64,000 nucleotides of DNA, from contig NZ_PEEX01000001.1 of the NCBI RefSeq assembly GCF_002754245.1, positions 3,142,001-3,206,000 on the forward strand, given 5' to 3'. Positions 24,897 to 34,459 of this stretch are shown here, piece by piece. Position numbers and translations under genes: made by a program. The stretch is from Chryseobacterium sp. 52. GTDB lineage: Bacteria; Bacteroidota; Bacteroidia; Flavobacteriales; Weeksellaceae. Every line of letters starts with the position of its first letter. The first letter of the stretch is position 1. The notes under the pieces are model-generated. The model searched no databases and had not been told where the DNA came from. It saw only the letters and a program-made list of their open reading frames with translations.

Positions 24897-26384
24897 TCAG
24901 ACCATCATTTTTACATTATTGGAAAAAATTTCAATACTTTTTTCCATTTCTTCAACATTGAGATTCCCAAATCCCAATCTCATGGCAGTAAGATCTCTAG
25001 TCTGATACAACAGGGTTTTAGGAATAAAAAGATTATTCTGTGCACAGTTACGGCTTAGCTGCATCAGGTTTACGGGAACATTCCATTCCAGCCAGAAGGC
25101 AAGACCTCCTGAAGGTTTTTGAAACTGTATCAATCCATCTAAATTTTCTTTAAGCAGTTCAGCAAAATAATCCCGCCTTTCCTGATAAACTTTTAAAGAT
25201 TTTTTAAGATAACGGTGTATTTCTCCTTCCTCAATCATTTCTCCCAACGCTCTTTCCATCAAAATATCGCCCTGCCGGTCTATAATACCGAGGTATTTCC
25301 GCATTTCAGCCATCAGATTTTCCGGGGCTACGATAAAACCTGTCCTGAATCCCGGAGCCAATGACTTCCCAAATGATCCTATATAAATAACCATTCCCTT
25401 TGTGTCAGCACTTGCCAGAGGAAGGATCGGGCTTTTTTCATAATGAAATTCATAGTCATAATCATCCTCCAGAATGATAAAGCCATATTCATGCGCAAGA
25501 TCCAGTAACTCAAGCCTCCGTTGGGCACTTAAGGCAACCGTAGTAGGATAGTGGTGATGGGGGGTGAGGTAAAGCATTCTTATTGGCTTCTTTTCACAGG
25601 CTTCCCGCACATTTTCTACAATAATTCCTTCCTCATCAATAGGGAGTGACAGAATATGAACACCTGCTTTCTGAAAGATCATATTCACTGAAAAATAACT
25701 TAATGCTCCTACCAAAACCGTATCGCCTGCAGAAAGGAGTATTTCGGAAACAATATAGATACTCATCTCTGTGCTTCGGGTGATCAGGAGATTGTTTTTA
25801 GAAATGGGAAGACCACGGGAAAGATTAAGGTAACGCGACAGATGTTCTTTAAAAAATTCACTACCATCATGATTGTAATGGCCCAGCATTTTCTGGTTTG
25901 ATTTCCGTTTAAGGATAGAACTGTAAAATCTTGAATGCTGACCGATCTGCGTAAGTCTGATATCGGGAACACCATCATTGAAAACATACTCACAGTCGGA
26001 ATGTTCAAAAGGATTATCTAAAATATTGGAAGTTTTAAAAGAAAAACCTGTTGTTTCAGGATAGTTCTGAAGACTGTTCTTTTCAAAATCTTTTACTTTC
26101 AGAGGCTTTTCCTGACTTTTTCCGATCACGAAGGTTCCTTTGTTCGGAAAACTTTCTACCCAGCCCTGTGCGGAGAGTTCATCATAGACTGCAACAGCAG
26201 TATTCCTATGGATTTCCAGCACTTCACTGAACGCTCTGGTTCCCGGCAGTTTGGTACCATATGGCAGGAAACCTCTTTGAATGGCATTGATCAGTTGATT
26301 AGCAATCTGCATATAGATCGAAGTCTCTGAATTTCTGTCAATCTCGATGAAACTTTTATAAGGAATCTTAACCGGACTATCCAT
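24897..26384 (-). CDS. MocR/PdxR-type GntR regulator with aminotransferase domain
   Basis: A 495-residue fusion. Residues about 10-85 form a GntR winged helix (SIYMQIANQLINAIQRGFLPYGTKLPGTRAFSEVL), and about 130-490 a fold-type I aminotransferase domain. The PLP lysine lies in IYIGSFGKSLAPGFRTGF, and the YLTPHHHYPTT and EDDYDYEFHY motifs are also seen. Such proteins sense PLP or PLP-amino-acid adducts. It is divergent from the biotin operon with only 65 bp between start codons, so it probably controls that operon (and itself). A second member of this type is encoded at 61203-62678. Confidence 0.9.
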   Translation of the reverse strand: MDSPVKIPYKSFIEIDRNSETSIYMQIANQLINAIQRGFLPYGTKLPGTRAFSEVLEIHRNTAVAVYDELSAQGWVESFPNKGTFVIGKSQEKPLKVKDFEKNSLQNYPETTGFSFKTSNILDNPFEHSDCEYVFNDGVPDIRLTQIGQHSRFYSSILKRKSNQKMLGHYNHDGSEFFKEHLSRYLNLSRGLPISKNNLLITRSTEMSIYIVSEILLSAGDTVLVGALSYFSVNMIFQKAGVHILSLPIDEEGIIVENVREACEKKPIRMLYLTPHHHYPTTVALSAQRRLELLDLAHEYGFIILEDDYDYEFHYEKSPILPLASADTKGMVIYIGSFGKSLAPGFRTGFIVAPENLMAEMRKYLGIIDRQGDILMERALGEMIEEGEIHRYLKKSLKVYQERRDYFAELLKENLDGLIQFQKPSGGLAFWLEWNVPVNLMQLSRNCAQNNLFIPKTLLYQTRDLTAMRLGFGNLNVEEMEKSIEIFSNNVKMMV

Positions 26385-26424
26385 AATATTAAAACTGGCA
26401 CCTTTTAATGGTCCGGCAATATAC

Positions 26425-26432
26425 TAATTTTG
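26425..26432 (+). promoter_or_regulatory. Likely -7 element of the biotin operon promoter
   Basis: TAATTTTG fits TAnnTTTG and lies 18 bp before the first ATG of the operon at 26450. No good -33 TTG is seen at the right distance. The GGTCC and GGCACC words just upstream, in the MocR/biotin intergenic region, could be part of a MocR operator. Confidence 0.4.
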
Positions 26433-26449
26433 GTTCAAAATAAAAATCT

Positions 26450-27073
26450 ATGGAATTTCATCAACTGCTTGAAAGAATTGTAAAAGACAGTGTAGCCCAT
26501 GCTAAATGGCTGAATACACTTTCGTTTATGGAAAATGCGGGCGCACGAAAAATATCAAAATGTGAACATCCTGTTTCTGTCACTCTGATCCAGTTGAAAC
26601 ATGCTGCTGAAGAACACCGTCACGCTTACTATTTAAAAAAGCAGATTGGAAAAATAGATCCCGGTTTATGCAAAACCTATGAAAGCATTGAGCTTCTGGC
26701 TCCCACGGCAACCCGACAGTATCTTCATTCTCTAGATGTTAAGGCATGCAGATATCTTCAGAAAGCGTTTCAGCTGACACCCGAAGAGCTGAAATACGCA
26801 GCTTATCTTTTTGTGACCTATGCCATTGAAGTGCGTGCTGATGAACTCTATCCGGTCTATCAGGATGTTTTGACGAAAGAGTCTTCAAAGATTATGGTGA
26901 AATCTATTATCCTGGAAGAAGAAGGACATCTGGAAGAAATGATCAGTCAGCTCAACGAATTTTCTGCAGACTGGCAAATACACGCCGACAATATTCTCGT
27001 TATAGAAAAAGAGCTGCATGACCAATGGATCACCGCAATAACAAAGGAAGTATCACAGCTGGACTATGCTTAA
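26450..27073 (+). CDS. Ferritin-like diiron protein leading the biotin operon
   Basis: A 207-residue all-helical protein with a complete diiron carboxylate set: E28, E55xxH58 (EEHRH), E127 (YAIEVRADE) and E157xxH160 (EEEGHLEE). This is the E...ExxH...E...ExxH arrangement of O2-activating ferritin-like enzymes. No signal peptide is present, so it is cytoplasmic. I do not recognise a named family. Its stop overlaps the bioF start by 8 nt, and no bioC, bioH, bioI, bioW or bioZ lies in the operon. It may supply the pimeloyl precursor by oxidative cleavage or otherwise support biotin synthesis; iron supply for BioB is an alternative. Function is inference. Confidence 0.8.
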   Translation: MEFHQLLERIVKDSVAHAKWLNTLSFMENAGARKISKCEHPVSVTLIQLKHAAEEHRHAYYLKKQIGKIDPGLCKTYESIELLAPTATRQYLHSLDVKACRYLQKAFQLTPEELKYAAYLFVTYAIEVRADELYPVYQDVLTKESSKIMVKSIILEEEGHLEEMISQLNEFSADWQIHADNILVIEKELHDQWITAITKEVSQLDYA

Positions 27074-28166
27074 AAGATTTCAGGAAGCCCTTGATAAAAG
27101 AAAGGAAACCGGAATATTAAGAAGTTTAAGACCAGAATTGAAAGGCACAGATTTCTATTCCAATGATTATCTTGGTTTAACAAGAAATAAAGAATTTCAA
27201 CAGCTACTTTTACGGCAGGTGCAGGAAAATAATACATTGCTTTCAGGAAGCTCCGGCTCAAGGCTGATCAGTGGAAACAGCAACACAGCAACTGAAACAG
27301 AAAACTATATTGCCGGACAGCATCAATATCCTGCTGCGCTACTTTTTTCTTCCGGGTACAATGCAAATCTGGCTGTTTTTTCTACACTGCCTGACCGTCA
27401 TGATACTATTATTGTTGATGAGCAGATTCATCGGTCTGTACATGATGCATGCAGGATGTCTCATGCAAAAAAAATAAAATTCAGGCATAATGATCTGGAA
27501 GATCTGGAACATATTCTGAAAAAGCAGTCCGGACAATGTTTTATAGCTATAGAAAGTCTTTACTCAATGGATGGAGATCTTGCGCCCATTCGGGAAATTA
27601 CAGCTCTGGCCAAAAAATATAATGCGGCACTGATTGTAGATGAAGCGCATGCTTTCGGTGTTTTCGGATACGGATTGATTGAAAAATATCAGTTGCATAA
27701 TGATATTCCTGTAGCTGTTATGACTTATGGAAAAGCTTTAGGAGCGCATGGAGCAGCTGTTCTCTGTCATGAAACAGTGAAATCATATCTGGTGAATTTT
27801 GCGTCACCCTTTATCTACACCACTTCAGCACAGGATTTCTTATGGGTAGCTATAAAAACAGGCTATGAATTTTTAAAACAGAAACCCGGATTATCTCAAA
27901 AGCTTCATCAGAATATTAAAACTTTCAGAAAGCAGAAGATAGAAACACCTTCTTCAGAAGTAAGTCCTATACAGGCGGTATTGGTTCCCGAAAACAATCG
28001 GTTAAGAGCGCTACAGAAAACCTTATCTGACAAAGGGATTTTAACTTATGCAGTCTATAGTCCCACTGTAAAAACAGGAACTGAAAGACTCAGAATATGT
28101 CTTCACAGTTTCAATACGGAAGAAGAAATTCTGGCGCTAACAGGAATTATTAAAGACTTTATTTAA
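27066..28166 (+). CDS. bioF: 8-amino-7-oxononanoate synthase
   Basis: A 366-residue alpha-oxoamine synthase, slightly shorter than the E. coli enzyme. It carries FYSNDYLGL near residue 30, SGSSGSRLISGN near 60, VDEAHAFGVFG (D192) and the PLP lysine in TYGKALGAHGA (K223). It condenses pimeloyl-ACP or pimeloyl-CoA with alanine to start the biotin ring system. The related enzymes Kbl and serine palmitoyltransferase are excluded by the operon context. It overlaps the diiron gene by 8 nt, pointing to coupled translation. Confidence 0.93.
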   Translation: MLKRFQEALDKRKETGILRSLRPELKGTDFYSNDYLGLTRNKEFQQLLLRQVQENNTLLSGSSGSRLISGNSNTATETENYIAGQHQYPAALLFSSGYNANLAVFSTLPDRHDTIIVDEQIHRSVHDACRMSHAKKIKFRHNDLEDLEHILKKQSGQCFIAIESLYSMDGDLAPIREITALAKKYNAALIVDEAHAFGVFGYGLIEKYQLHNDIPVAVMTYGKALGAHGAAVLCHETVKSYLVNFASPFIYTTSAQDFLWVAIKTGYEFLKQKPGLSQKLHQNIKTFRKQKIETPSSEVSPIQAVLVPENNRLRALQKTLSDKGILTYAVYSPTVKTGTERLRICLHSFNTEEEILALTGIIKDFI

Positions 28167-28227
28167 AAGAAAAAGGTGAAAATAAAACGACTCAAAAAGC
28201 AAGAGAGCCACACCAATCAATCTTAAC

Positions 28228-28839
28228 ATGAAATTATTTATCACAGGCATCGGAACTGAAGTGGGAAAAACCATCTGTTCTGCCGTTTTAACGGAATACT
28301 TTAAAGCAGATTACTGGAAACCTGTTCAATCCGGCGATCTTGATCATACGGACAGTCATAAAATAGAATCCTGGACCGAAAATACAGTTTGTCACCCGGA
28401 AACCTATCGTCTGAAGCTGGCTGCATCACCGCATCAGTCTGCCCGGGAAGAACAAATAAAGATTAATCTTGATGATTTCCAGCTTCCCAAAACGGAAAAC
28501 AAGCTTATTGTAGAAGGTGCGGGAGGACTTATGGTACCGCTTTCGGACGAAACATTCATGATCGACCTTATAGAAAAACTGAAACTTCCTGCAGCCCTTG
28601 TTGTAAGAAACTATTTAGGATGTATTAATCATAGTCTGCTTTCCATCATGGCATTAAATCAAAGAAAAATTAAACTGGAATATTTGATCTTCAACGGATC
28701 TTTTCCTCCCGATACAGAAAGAGTGATTTCCAGTTTCATTAAAAGAGAAACAAGAATCATAAGGATCTCTGAAATTGAGTATCCTTCCAAAGACAGCATT
28801 AAAGCTGCTGCAATACAATTAACAAAAACAAATTTATGA
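28228..28839 (+). CDS. bioD: Dethiobiotin synthetase
   Basis: A 203-residue P-loop enzyme: [12 protein letters not shown] at residues 7-18, YWKPVQSGD near 35, and [11 protein letters not shown] near 93 are the ATP and diaminopelargonate-binding motifs. It closes the ureido ring from DAPA, CO2 and ATP. It starts 61 bp after bioF and overlaps bioB by the ATGA quartet. Confidence 0.93.
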   Translation: MKLFITGIGTEVGKTICSAVLTEYFKADYWKPVQSGDLDHTDSHKIESWTENTVCHPETYRLKLAASPHQSAREEQIKINLDDFQLPKTENKLIVEGAGGLMVPLSDETFMIDLIEKLKLPAALVVRNYLGCINHSLLSIMALNQRKIKLEYLIFNGSFPPDTERVISSFIKRETRIIRISEIEYPSKDSIKAAAIQLTKTNL

Positions 28840-29840
28840 TAATGGATAACAAAACAATAGTCAGAAACAACTGGACCAAAGAAGAAATAGAAGAAATTTA
28901 TCACCAGCCTCTTATGGAGCTGATCTACAAGGCGGCTACAGTACATCGTGAATGGCATAATCCTGAAGAGGTGCAGATCTCTACTTTATTATCCATAAAA
29001 ACAGGAGGTTGTGTAGAGGACTGTTCATATTGTGGACAGGCTGCACGTTATCATACCAACATTAAAGTACAGGCTTTATTACCCACAGAAAAAGTCATTG
29101 AACATGCTCAAAAGGCCAAAGATTCAGGGTCTTCAAGATTCTGTATGGCTGCTGCATGGCGTGAAGTACGTAACAACCGTGATTTCGACCGCGTTATTGA
29201 TATGGTAAAAGGGGTCAATGAATTGGGACTTGAAGTATGCTGTACCTTGGGAATGCTGACAGAAGAACAGGCTGTCCGTCTTCAGGAAGCAGGATTATAT
29301 GCCTACAATCATAATCTGGATACTTCAGAGCAGTATTATGAAGAAATAATCTCTACCCGTACATTCGACAATAGAATCAATACGATTAATAATGTACGAA
29401 AAGCTGGAATTACAGTTTGTTCCGGAGGAATTATAGGGTTGGGAGAAACGCATAGAGACCGGATTTCAATGCTGCTGACATTAGCAACGATGCCCAGACA
29501 TCCGGAATCCGTTCCCATTAATGCATTGGCAAGAGTAGCAGGAACACCACTTGAAAACAATCCGAAAGTGGATACTTGGGAAATGGTAAGAATGATTGCT
29601 ACAGCAAGAATTGTAATGCCATCGTCAATGGTTCGGCTTAGCGCAGGAAGAATAGAAATGGATGAGACCGAACAGGCCTGGTGCTTTATGGCAGGAGCCA
29701 ATTCTATTTTTACAGGAGAAAGAGAAACCTTATTGGTAACGCCCAACCCGGGAGTCTCGGAAGATATGCAAATGTTGAATACATTAGGGTTAAAACCTAT
29801 GAAATCGGAAGTGAATACCAGAGAAACCTGTAAAGTGTAG
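28836..29840 (+). CDS. bioB: Biotin synthase
   Basis: A 334-residue radical-SAM enzyme with the CxxxCxxC cluster in [13 protein letters not shown] (C59, C63, C66). The cysteines for the sacrificial [2Fe-2S] cluster lie in [10 protein letters not shown] and LEVCCTLGM, and an Arg is present in the C-terminal SMVRLSAGR. It inserts sulfur into dethiobiotin. The start could be 28836 (overlapping bioD by 4 nt) or the ATG at 28842; the overlap favours 28836. Confidence 0.94.
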   Translation: MIMDNKTIVRNNWTKEEIEEIYHQPLMELIYKAATVHREWHNPEEVQISTLLSIKTGGCVEDCSYCGQAARYHTNIKVQALLPTEKVIEHAQKAKDSGSSRFCMAAAWREVRNNRDFDRVIDMVKGVNELGLEVCCTLGMLTEEQAVRLQEAGLYAYNHNLDTSEQYYEEIISTRTFDNRINTINNVRKAGITVCSGGIIGLGETHRDRISMLLTLATMPRHPESVPINALARVAGTPLENNPKVDTWEMVRMIATARIVMPSSMVRLSAGRIEMDETEQAWCFMAGANSIFTGERETLLVTPNPGVSEDMQMLNTLGLKPMKSEVNTRETCKV

Positions 29841-29913
29841 GTCATGGGCTTTTGGATTTTAATTACGAACACACTCTCTTTTATTGTAATGCTTGTATCT
29901 TATTTCTTATATT

Positions 29914-31188
29914 ATGTATAATTTAAAAAGCAGGGATAAAGCCGTCAACTGGCATCCCTACACCCAAATGAAGACCGCAGATGATGCTATTCCGATTATC
30001 AGAGGGAAAGGGGTCTATCTTTATGACAATGAAGGGAAAAAATACATCGATGCTGTTTCGTCGTGGTGGGTTACTTTACACGGCCATGCCCATCCCTATA
30101 TTGCAGAACAGGTATTCCAACAGCTCAATACACTAGAGCAGGTGATTTTTGCAGGTTTTACCCATGAACCGGCTATACAGCTTTCGGAAAATTTATTGCA
30201 ACTGCTTCCGGAAAACCAGCAGAAGGTTTTTTATTCCGATAATGGCTCTACCGCCGTGGAAGTAGCTTTAAAAATGTGTATTCAGTATGCGTATAATCAG
30301 GAAAAAGCAAAAACAAAAATAATCGCTTTTAAAGATGCCTATCATGGGGATACTTTTGGAGCGATGTCTGTAAGCGGAAGAAGTGCCTGGACTCAGCCTT
30401 TCGGAGAAATGCTGTTTGAAGTGATCTTTATTGATACGCCCGATTCTCAGAATATGGATGCTTTACAATCACAAATTGCTCATATAGCTGATGAGATTGC
30501 ATGTTTTATTTATGAACCTTTGATACAGGGAGCAGCGGGGATGTTAATGCATTCTGCTGAAGACCTCAGTGAACTGATGAAATTTTGCAGATCAAAAGGC
30601 ATTATCATGATTCAGGATGAAGTTTTTACAGGTTTTGGAAGGACAGGGAAGCTTTTTGCGGCCGATCACCTTACTGAACAACCGGATATTATGTGCTTTT
30701 CAAAAGGATTAACAGGAGGAACGATGCCTATGGGAATTACAACCTGCTCTCAGGAGATTTTTAATGCATTTTTATCGGATGACAAATATAAAACACTGTT
30801 TCACGGACATTCCTTTACGGCAAATCCGTTAGCCTGTACTGCAGCGCTGGCGAGTATGGAACTTTTATTAAAGCAGGAAACGCTATCGTCCATTGACCGT
30901 ATACGTGTTCAGCATTCAGACTTTTCAAAGATTCTTGCGGAACATCCCAATGTTGAAAATGTACGGCAGACCGGAACTATTCTGGCTTTTGAATATAAAA
31001 CCGATCAGAATACTTCTTATTTTAATGAAATCGGAAAAAGACTATATGATGAATTTCTACAGCGGGGAATCATTATGCGTCCGCTGGGAAATGTGATGTA
31101 TTTAGTTCCTCCTTATTGCATTACTTCCGAAGAACTGGATTTTATTTATCAGAATATTCTTGAGGTTTTAAATCTATTCAGGAAGTAA
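29914..31188 (+). CDS. bioA: Adenosylmethionine-8-amino-7-oxononanoate aminotransferase
   Basis: About 424 residues from the ATG at 29914 (MYNLKSRDKAVNWHPYTQMK); the frame is open to a TTG at 29893, which is less likely. Class III aminotransferase with SSWWVTLHGHAHP near 50, YHGDTFGAMSVSGR near 145, QDEVFTGFGRTGK near 240 and the PLP lysine in CFSKGLTGGTMPMG. It makes DAPA using SAM as amino donor. Gene order F-D-B-A differs from the enterobacterial A-BFCD. The end overlaps the convergent HxlR gene by 11 bp. Confidence 0.93.
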   Translation: MYNLKSRDKAVNWHPYTQMKTADDAIPIIRGKGVYLYDNEGKKYIDAVSSWWVTLHGHAHPYIAEQVFQQLNTLEQVIFAGFTHEPAIQLSENLLQLLPENQQKVFYSDNGSTAVEVALKMCIQYAYNQEKAKTKIIAFKDAYHGDTFGAMSVSGRSAWTQPFGEMLFEVIFIDTPDSQNMDALQSQIAHIADEIACFIYEPLIQGAAGMLMHSAEDLSELMKFCRSKGIIMIQDEVFTGFGRTGKLFAADHLTEQPDIMCFSKGLTGGTMPMGITTCSQEIFNAFLSDDKYKTLFHGHSFTANPLACTAALASMELLLKQETLSSIDRIRVQHSDFSKILAEHPNVENVRQTGTILAFEYKTDQNTSYFNEIGKRLYDEFLQRGIIMRPLGNVMYLVPPYCITSEELDFIYQNILEVLNLFRK

Positions 31189-31495
31189 GACTATTTCCCC
31201 ATTGATGCAGCTGATGAAGAATAGGTCCCAATTCCCTGGCTTTATCAGTCAGCTTGTAATATACTTCCGGAGGAAAATTGTAGACTTCAATCCGTTGAAT
31301 GATATGATTTTCCTCCATCTGTTTCAGCTGTTCCGAAAGTACTTTCTTTGAAACCCGCGGCATTTTGCGCCACAATTCTATAAAACGTACCTGATCTTCC
31401 TCAAAAAGATTCTGAAGAATCAGGGGTTTCCATTTTCCGGAAAGAATATCCAGGCTCTTTCTGAGTCCGCAGTTTTTAAATTCTTCAAAATTCAT
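31178..31495 (-). CDS. HxlR-family transcriptional regulator
   Basis: A 105-residue winged-helix protein: CGLRKSLDILSGKWKPLILQNL at the N-terminus with the lone Cys typical of thiol- or aldehyde-sensing HxlR members, the recognition region MPRVSKKVLSEQLKQMEEN, and the wing IIQRIEVYNFPPEVYYKLT. It is divergent from the metallo-hydrolase at 31587 with a 91-bp gap, so that gene is its likely target. Confidence 0.88.
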   Translation of the reverse strand: MNFEEFKNCGLRKSLDILSGKWKPLILQNLFEEDQVRFIELWRKMPRVSKKVLSEQLKQMEENHIIQRIEVYNFPPEVYYKLTDKARELGPILHQLHQWGNSLTS

Positions 31496-31586
31496 AGTAA
31501 CTTTAATATATATGGTGAACCTTTTGGTAACCGTCTATTATTTAGCCTTGATTAAGCAATAGTTTTGCAGTACAAAATTAAGCAAA

Positions 31587-32357
31587 ATGAAACTACAATT
31601 ATGGCGGAATGCCACACTGTTGGTCCAAATCGATGGGAAGAATATCCTGATTGACCCTATGCTTGGCGAGAAAGGCTCTCTGGGGAAATTTCCGATGACA
31701 GATAACGAACTGTTGAATCCTCTGGTAGACCTTCCGTTCAGTGAAGAAGAATTAAAAAACAAACTGTCAACAATCGATGCTGTGGCAGTAACTCATCTTC
31801 ATCCCGATCACTGGGATCAAAAAGCTATTGAACTTTTACATAAAAATACGCCTTTGATATGCCCTGATCTTATTTCAGAACAGCTCGCCGAATATGGTTT
31901 TAAAAATATAATTTCCATTACAGACAGTGTCACCTGGAAAAATATCAATATTTCTATAACCCAGGGTCGTCACGGGACAGGAGAAATAGGAGAAAAAATG
32001 GGGACTGTGAATGGATTTGTCTTTGATGCAGGAGGTAAAGCCCTTTATGTTGTGGGGGACAGCATCTGGTATGATGGGATTGCAGCCGAAATTGAGAAGT
32101 ATAAGCCACAACATGTCGTTGTAGCAGGAGGAGCGGCAACTTTTTCTGTTGGTGACCCTATTGTCATGACTGCGGAAGATGTTATCCAAACGTGTAAATA
32201 TACTCCTGAATCTAAAGTCTGGGTGACGCATCTTGAAGCTGTAAGCCACTGTAAAGAAAACCGTGAATGGATTCAAAGGGAAATTAATAAAAATGGATTA
32301 CAGGAAAGATGTATTGTTTTAAAAGATGGCGAAGAAGCTGAACTTAGCTTTCTCTGA
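31587..32357 (+). CDS. MBL-fold metallo-hydrolase (UlaG-like)
   Basis: A 256-residue metallo-beta-lactamase-fold protein. The metal motif THLHPDHWD is near residue 73; further sites are GRHGTGEIG near 131, YVVGDSIWYDG near 152 and the late His in VTHLEAVSHC near 213. It resembles the L-ascorbate-6-phosphate lactonase UlaG and related lactonases. No transport or sugar genes are nearby, so substrate is unknown. Likely regulated by the divergent HxlR protein. Confidence 0.85.
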   Translation: MKLQLWRNATLLVQIDGKNILIDPMLGEKGSLGKFPMTDNELLNPLVDLPFSEEELKNKLSTIDAVAVTHLHPDHWDQKAIELLHKNTPLICPDLISEQLAEYGFKNIISITDSVTWKNINISITQGRHGTGEIGEKMGTVNGFVFDAGGKALYVVGDSIWYDGIAAEIEKYKPQHVVVAGGAATFSVGDPIVMTAEDVIQTCKYTPESKVWVTHLEAVSHCKENREWIQREINKNGLQERCIVLKDGEEAELSFL

Positions 32358-32417
32358 AACTCTTTAGTGTAATGCGGTTGGCTTATTTTTTGGATTCCTG
32401 CTAATAAATCATTTCCT

Positions 32418-33125
32418 ATGCTTTCAGTATTTTTATTAAGCCTTGATTGGAAAGAATTATTATTAGGGCATGAAGAATGGTCTTTTCTTTTAGAGATCAT
32501 ATTGCGAACTGCCATTATGTTTCTTGCCATTATAATCGGACTGAGAGTTTTAGGCAAAAGAGGAGTTAAGCAGCTATCTATTTTTGAACTGGTCGTTATT
32601 ATCGGTTTGGGTTCTGCAGCCGGTGATCCGATGTTTAATAAAGATGTCGGTATTATTTCTTCCATTCTTGTGTTTGTGGTCATTATCCTTTTATACAGTA
32701 TTATTACTTTTTTTATCGGGAAAAATAAAAGGTTCGAGAAGTTGCTGGAAGGAAGTTCTATATACCTGATTCAAAACGGCGAGTTTTCCATTAATAATTT
32801 TAAGAAAGAAAATTTAGGCAGCGATGAATTCTTTGCAGAACTTAGATTGAAAGGGGTTTCCCAGTTGGGACAGGTAGAAACTGCTATAGAAGAAATATCC
32901 GGAGAAATCAGTGTGTTTTATTATGAAGATAAAGAGGTAAAATACGGGCTTCCTATTATGCCGGAATCATTAAAAGATTCATTGAAAAAGATCCGGAAAG
33001 AAGGTTATTATTCCTGTACTTTCTGCGGACATACAGCATATAAAACAGAAGCAGGTACTGAAAACTGTCCCAAATGTAAAAAAGACGAATGGGTAGAAGC
33101 CAGTAACAGAAAAAGAGTTACTTAG
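32418..33125 (+). CDS. DUF421/YetF-like membrane protein with C-terminal zinc ribbon
   Basis: A 235-residue protein. Residues about 25-110 hold three hydrophobic segments with RTAIMFLAIIIGLRVLGKRGVKQLSIFELVVIIGLGSAAGDP, the DUF421 signature. A soluble domain follows (FAELRLKGVSQLGQVETAIEE). The C-terminal ~35 residues carry CTFCGH...CPKCKK, a four-cysteine zinc-ribbon (about residues 197-219) that ordinary YetF proteins lack as far as I know. The molecular function of the family is not established. Confidence 0.85.
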   Translation: MLSVFLLSLDWKELLLGHEEWSFLLEIILRTAIMFLAIIIGLRVLGKRGVKQLSIFELVVIIGLGSAAGDPMFNKDVGIISSILVFVVIILLYSIITFFIGKNKRFEKLLEGSSIYLIQNGEFSINNFKKENLGSDEFFAELRLKGVSQLGQVETAIEEISGEISVFYYEDKEVKYGLPIMPESLKDSLKKIRKEGYYSCTFCGHTAYKTEAGTENCPKCKKDEWVEASNRKRVT

Positions 33126-33143
33126 ACCGCACAAAACTATTAA

Positions 33144-33173
33144 AAGGCTGTATCTTTCTATGGATACAGCCTT
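33144..33173. terminator. Bidirectional terminator
   Basis: AAGGCTGTATC (33144-33154) pairs with GATACAGCCTT (33163-33173), followed by CTTTATTTTTA. It separates the convergent DUF421 gene and the MFS exporter gene, 8 bp before the latter's stop. Confidence 0.8.
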
Positions 33174-33181
33174 CTTTATTT

Positions 33182-34387
33182 TTAGTCTTCAACACATTTA
33201 TTTCTGGCTGCTTTCATTCCGAAATAGAACATCAGCACAACAGCACAACTTAAAAAGTAAAAAGAACTTTTCCAGGAAGGATCCCAATCGTGAAGTTTCC
33301 CGAAGACCGGAGGCCCGAAGGCTGCAATCAGATAGCCTACAGATTGTGCCATTCCTGATATTTTTACGGCATTGGCACTGTTTTTTGTCCTTGTTGAAAA
33401 GAACAGAATTGATAAACTGAAAGACAATCCGTTGGAAATCCCGATGATAATGGCATTGGCGTAGATCCATTGAGATTGGAGCCACGCGAACATGATTGTA
33501 CTTGTAAACATTAAAGCACAGATAAAAACAATCAGAACCCGCTGATCTTTCATTTTGCTGGCAATAATCGGGGCACAGAAAGTAATAGGAATCATAGTGA
33601 TCTGAATGACAAATAAAACCCATCCTGTGCTTTCACCCTGCATATTATAATCTGTAAGGAATGACGGTAACCATGCCATCATACAGTAATAAAACAACGA
33701 CTGCAACCCCATGAATGCACTAATATTCCAGGCCTGTGCAGATTTAAACATATTAAAATCAGAAACACTTAATGCTGCTTTCGACTGACCCGGATTCTTT
33801 TTACTGAATATAAGTTCCAGAATAAGAACGAAAAGCCCCAGCCCGGCAATGATAAGCCAGATTCCGAGTGAACCACGCCATCCAAACCCTGTCCATTCTC
33901 CAATTCTAACACTGAAACCGGATGCCAGTGCTGCGGTAAGATTCATAGAAACGGCAAAAATTCCGGTCATTAAACCAATTTGTTTGGGAAAAGTATTCTT
34001 GATATATCCCGGTGTCACCACATTTCCTATACAAATCCCCAGACCGATGAAAACAGAGCCTGCAAAAAGCATCCAGACAGATCCTGTAATCCGTAAGAAT
34101 AATCCAAAACTCAAAATAATCACGGAATACATCAGAAATCTGCTGATACTGAATTGGTGGGAAAATCGGCTGACCAGAACAGAGCAGGTTGCAAACATAA
34201 ACAGGGGAATAGAGGTAAGGAGACTAACCTGAAAACTGTCCAGTTTCAAGGCATCCTGTATATCAGTCAATACCGGTGAAACGGAAATGATGGGAGATCT
34301 CAGATTGCTGGATATGAGGATTACAATCAGCACGTTAATTATCATCAGAACATAAGAAGCATTCTTTCTTGTTTCATTCTTCATCAT
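33182..34387 (-). CDS. CynX/NimT-type MFS transporter
   Basis: A 401-residue major facilitator with 12 hydrophobic segments. The N-terminal signature LISSNLRSPIISVSPVLTDIQ is characteristic of the CynX/NimT branch (cyanate-type and 2-nitroimidazole exporters). It is divergent from an AraC regulator, which is the same arrangement as nimT/nimR in E. coli. The substrate cannot be told from sequence. Confidence 0.87.
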   Translation of the reverse strand: MMKNETRKNASYVLMIINVLIVILISSNLRSPIISVSPVLTDIQDALKLDSFQVSLLTSIPLFMFATCSVLVSRFSHQFSISRFLMYSVIILSFGLFLRITGSVWMLFAGSVFIGLGICIGNVVTPGYIKNTFPKQIGLMTGIFAVSMNLTAALASGFSVRIGEWTGFGWRGSLGIWLIIAGLGLFVLILELIFSKKNPGQSKAALSVSDFNMFKSAQAWNISAFMGLQSLFYYCMMAWLPSFLTDYNMQGESTGWVLFVIQITMIPITFCAPIIASKMKDQRVLIVFICALMFTSTIMFAWLQSQWIYANAIIIGISNGLSFSLSILFFSTRTKNSANAVKISGMAQSVGYLIAAFGPPVFGKLHDWDPSWKSSFYFLSCAVVLMFYFGMKAARNKCVED

Positions 34388-34459
34388 ACAATAAATATTT
34401 AATGCAAAATTAATTCAGTTGTTTTGTTTAATTTTGCCAAAATTTTAACTTAAAACGAC

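Noticed and set aside
29893..29913. Upstream TTG start for bioA
   Set aside because: The ATG at 29914 gives the usual BioA N-terminus just before NWHPYTQMK; the seven extra residues are not family-like.
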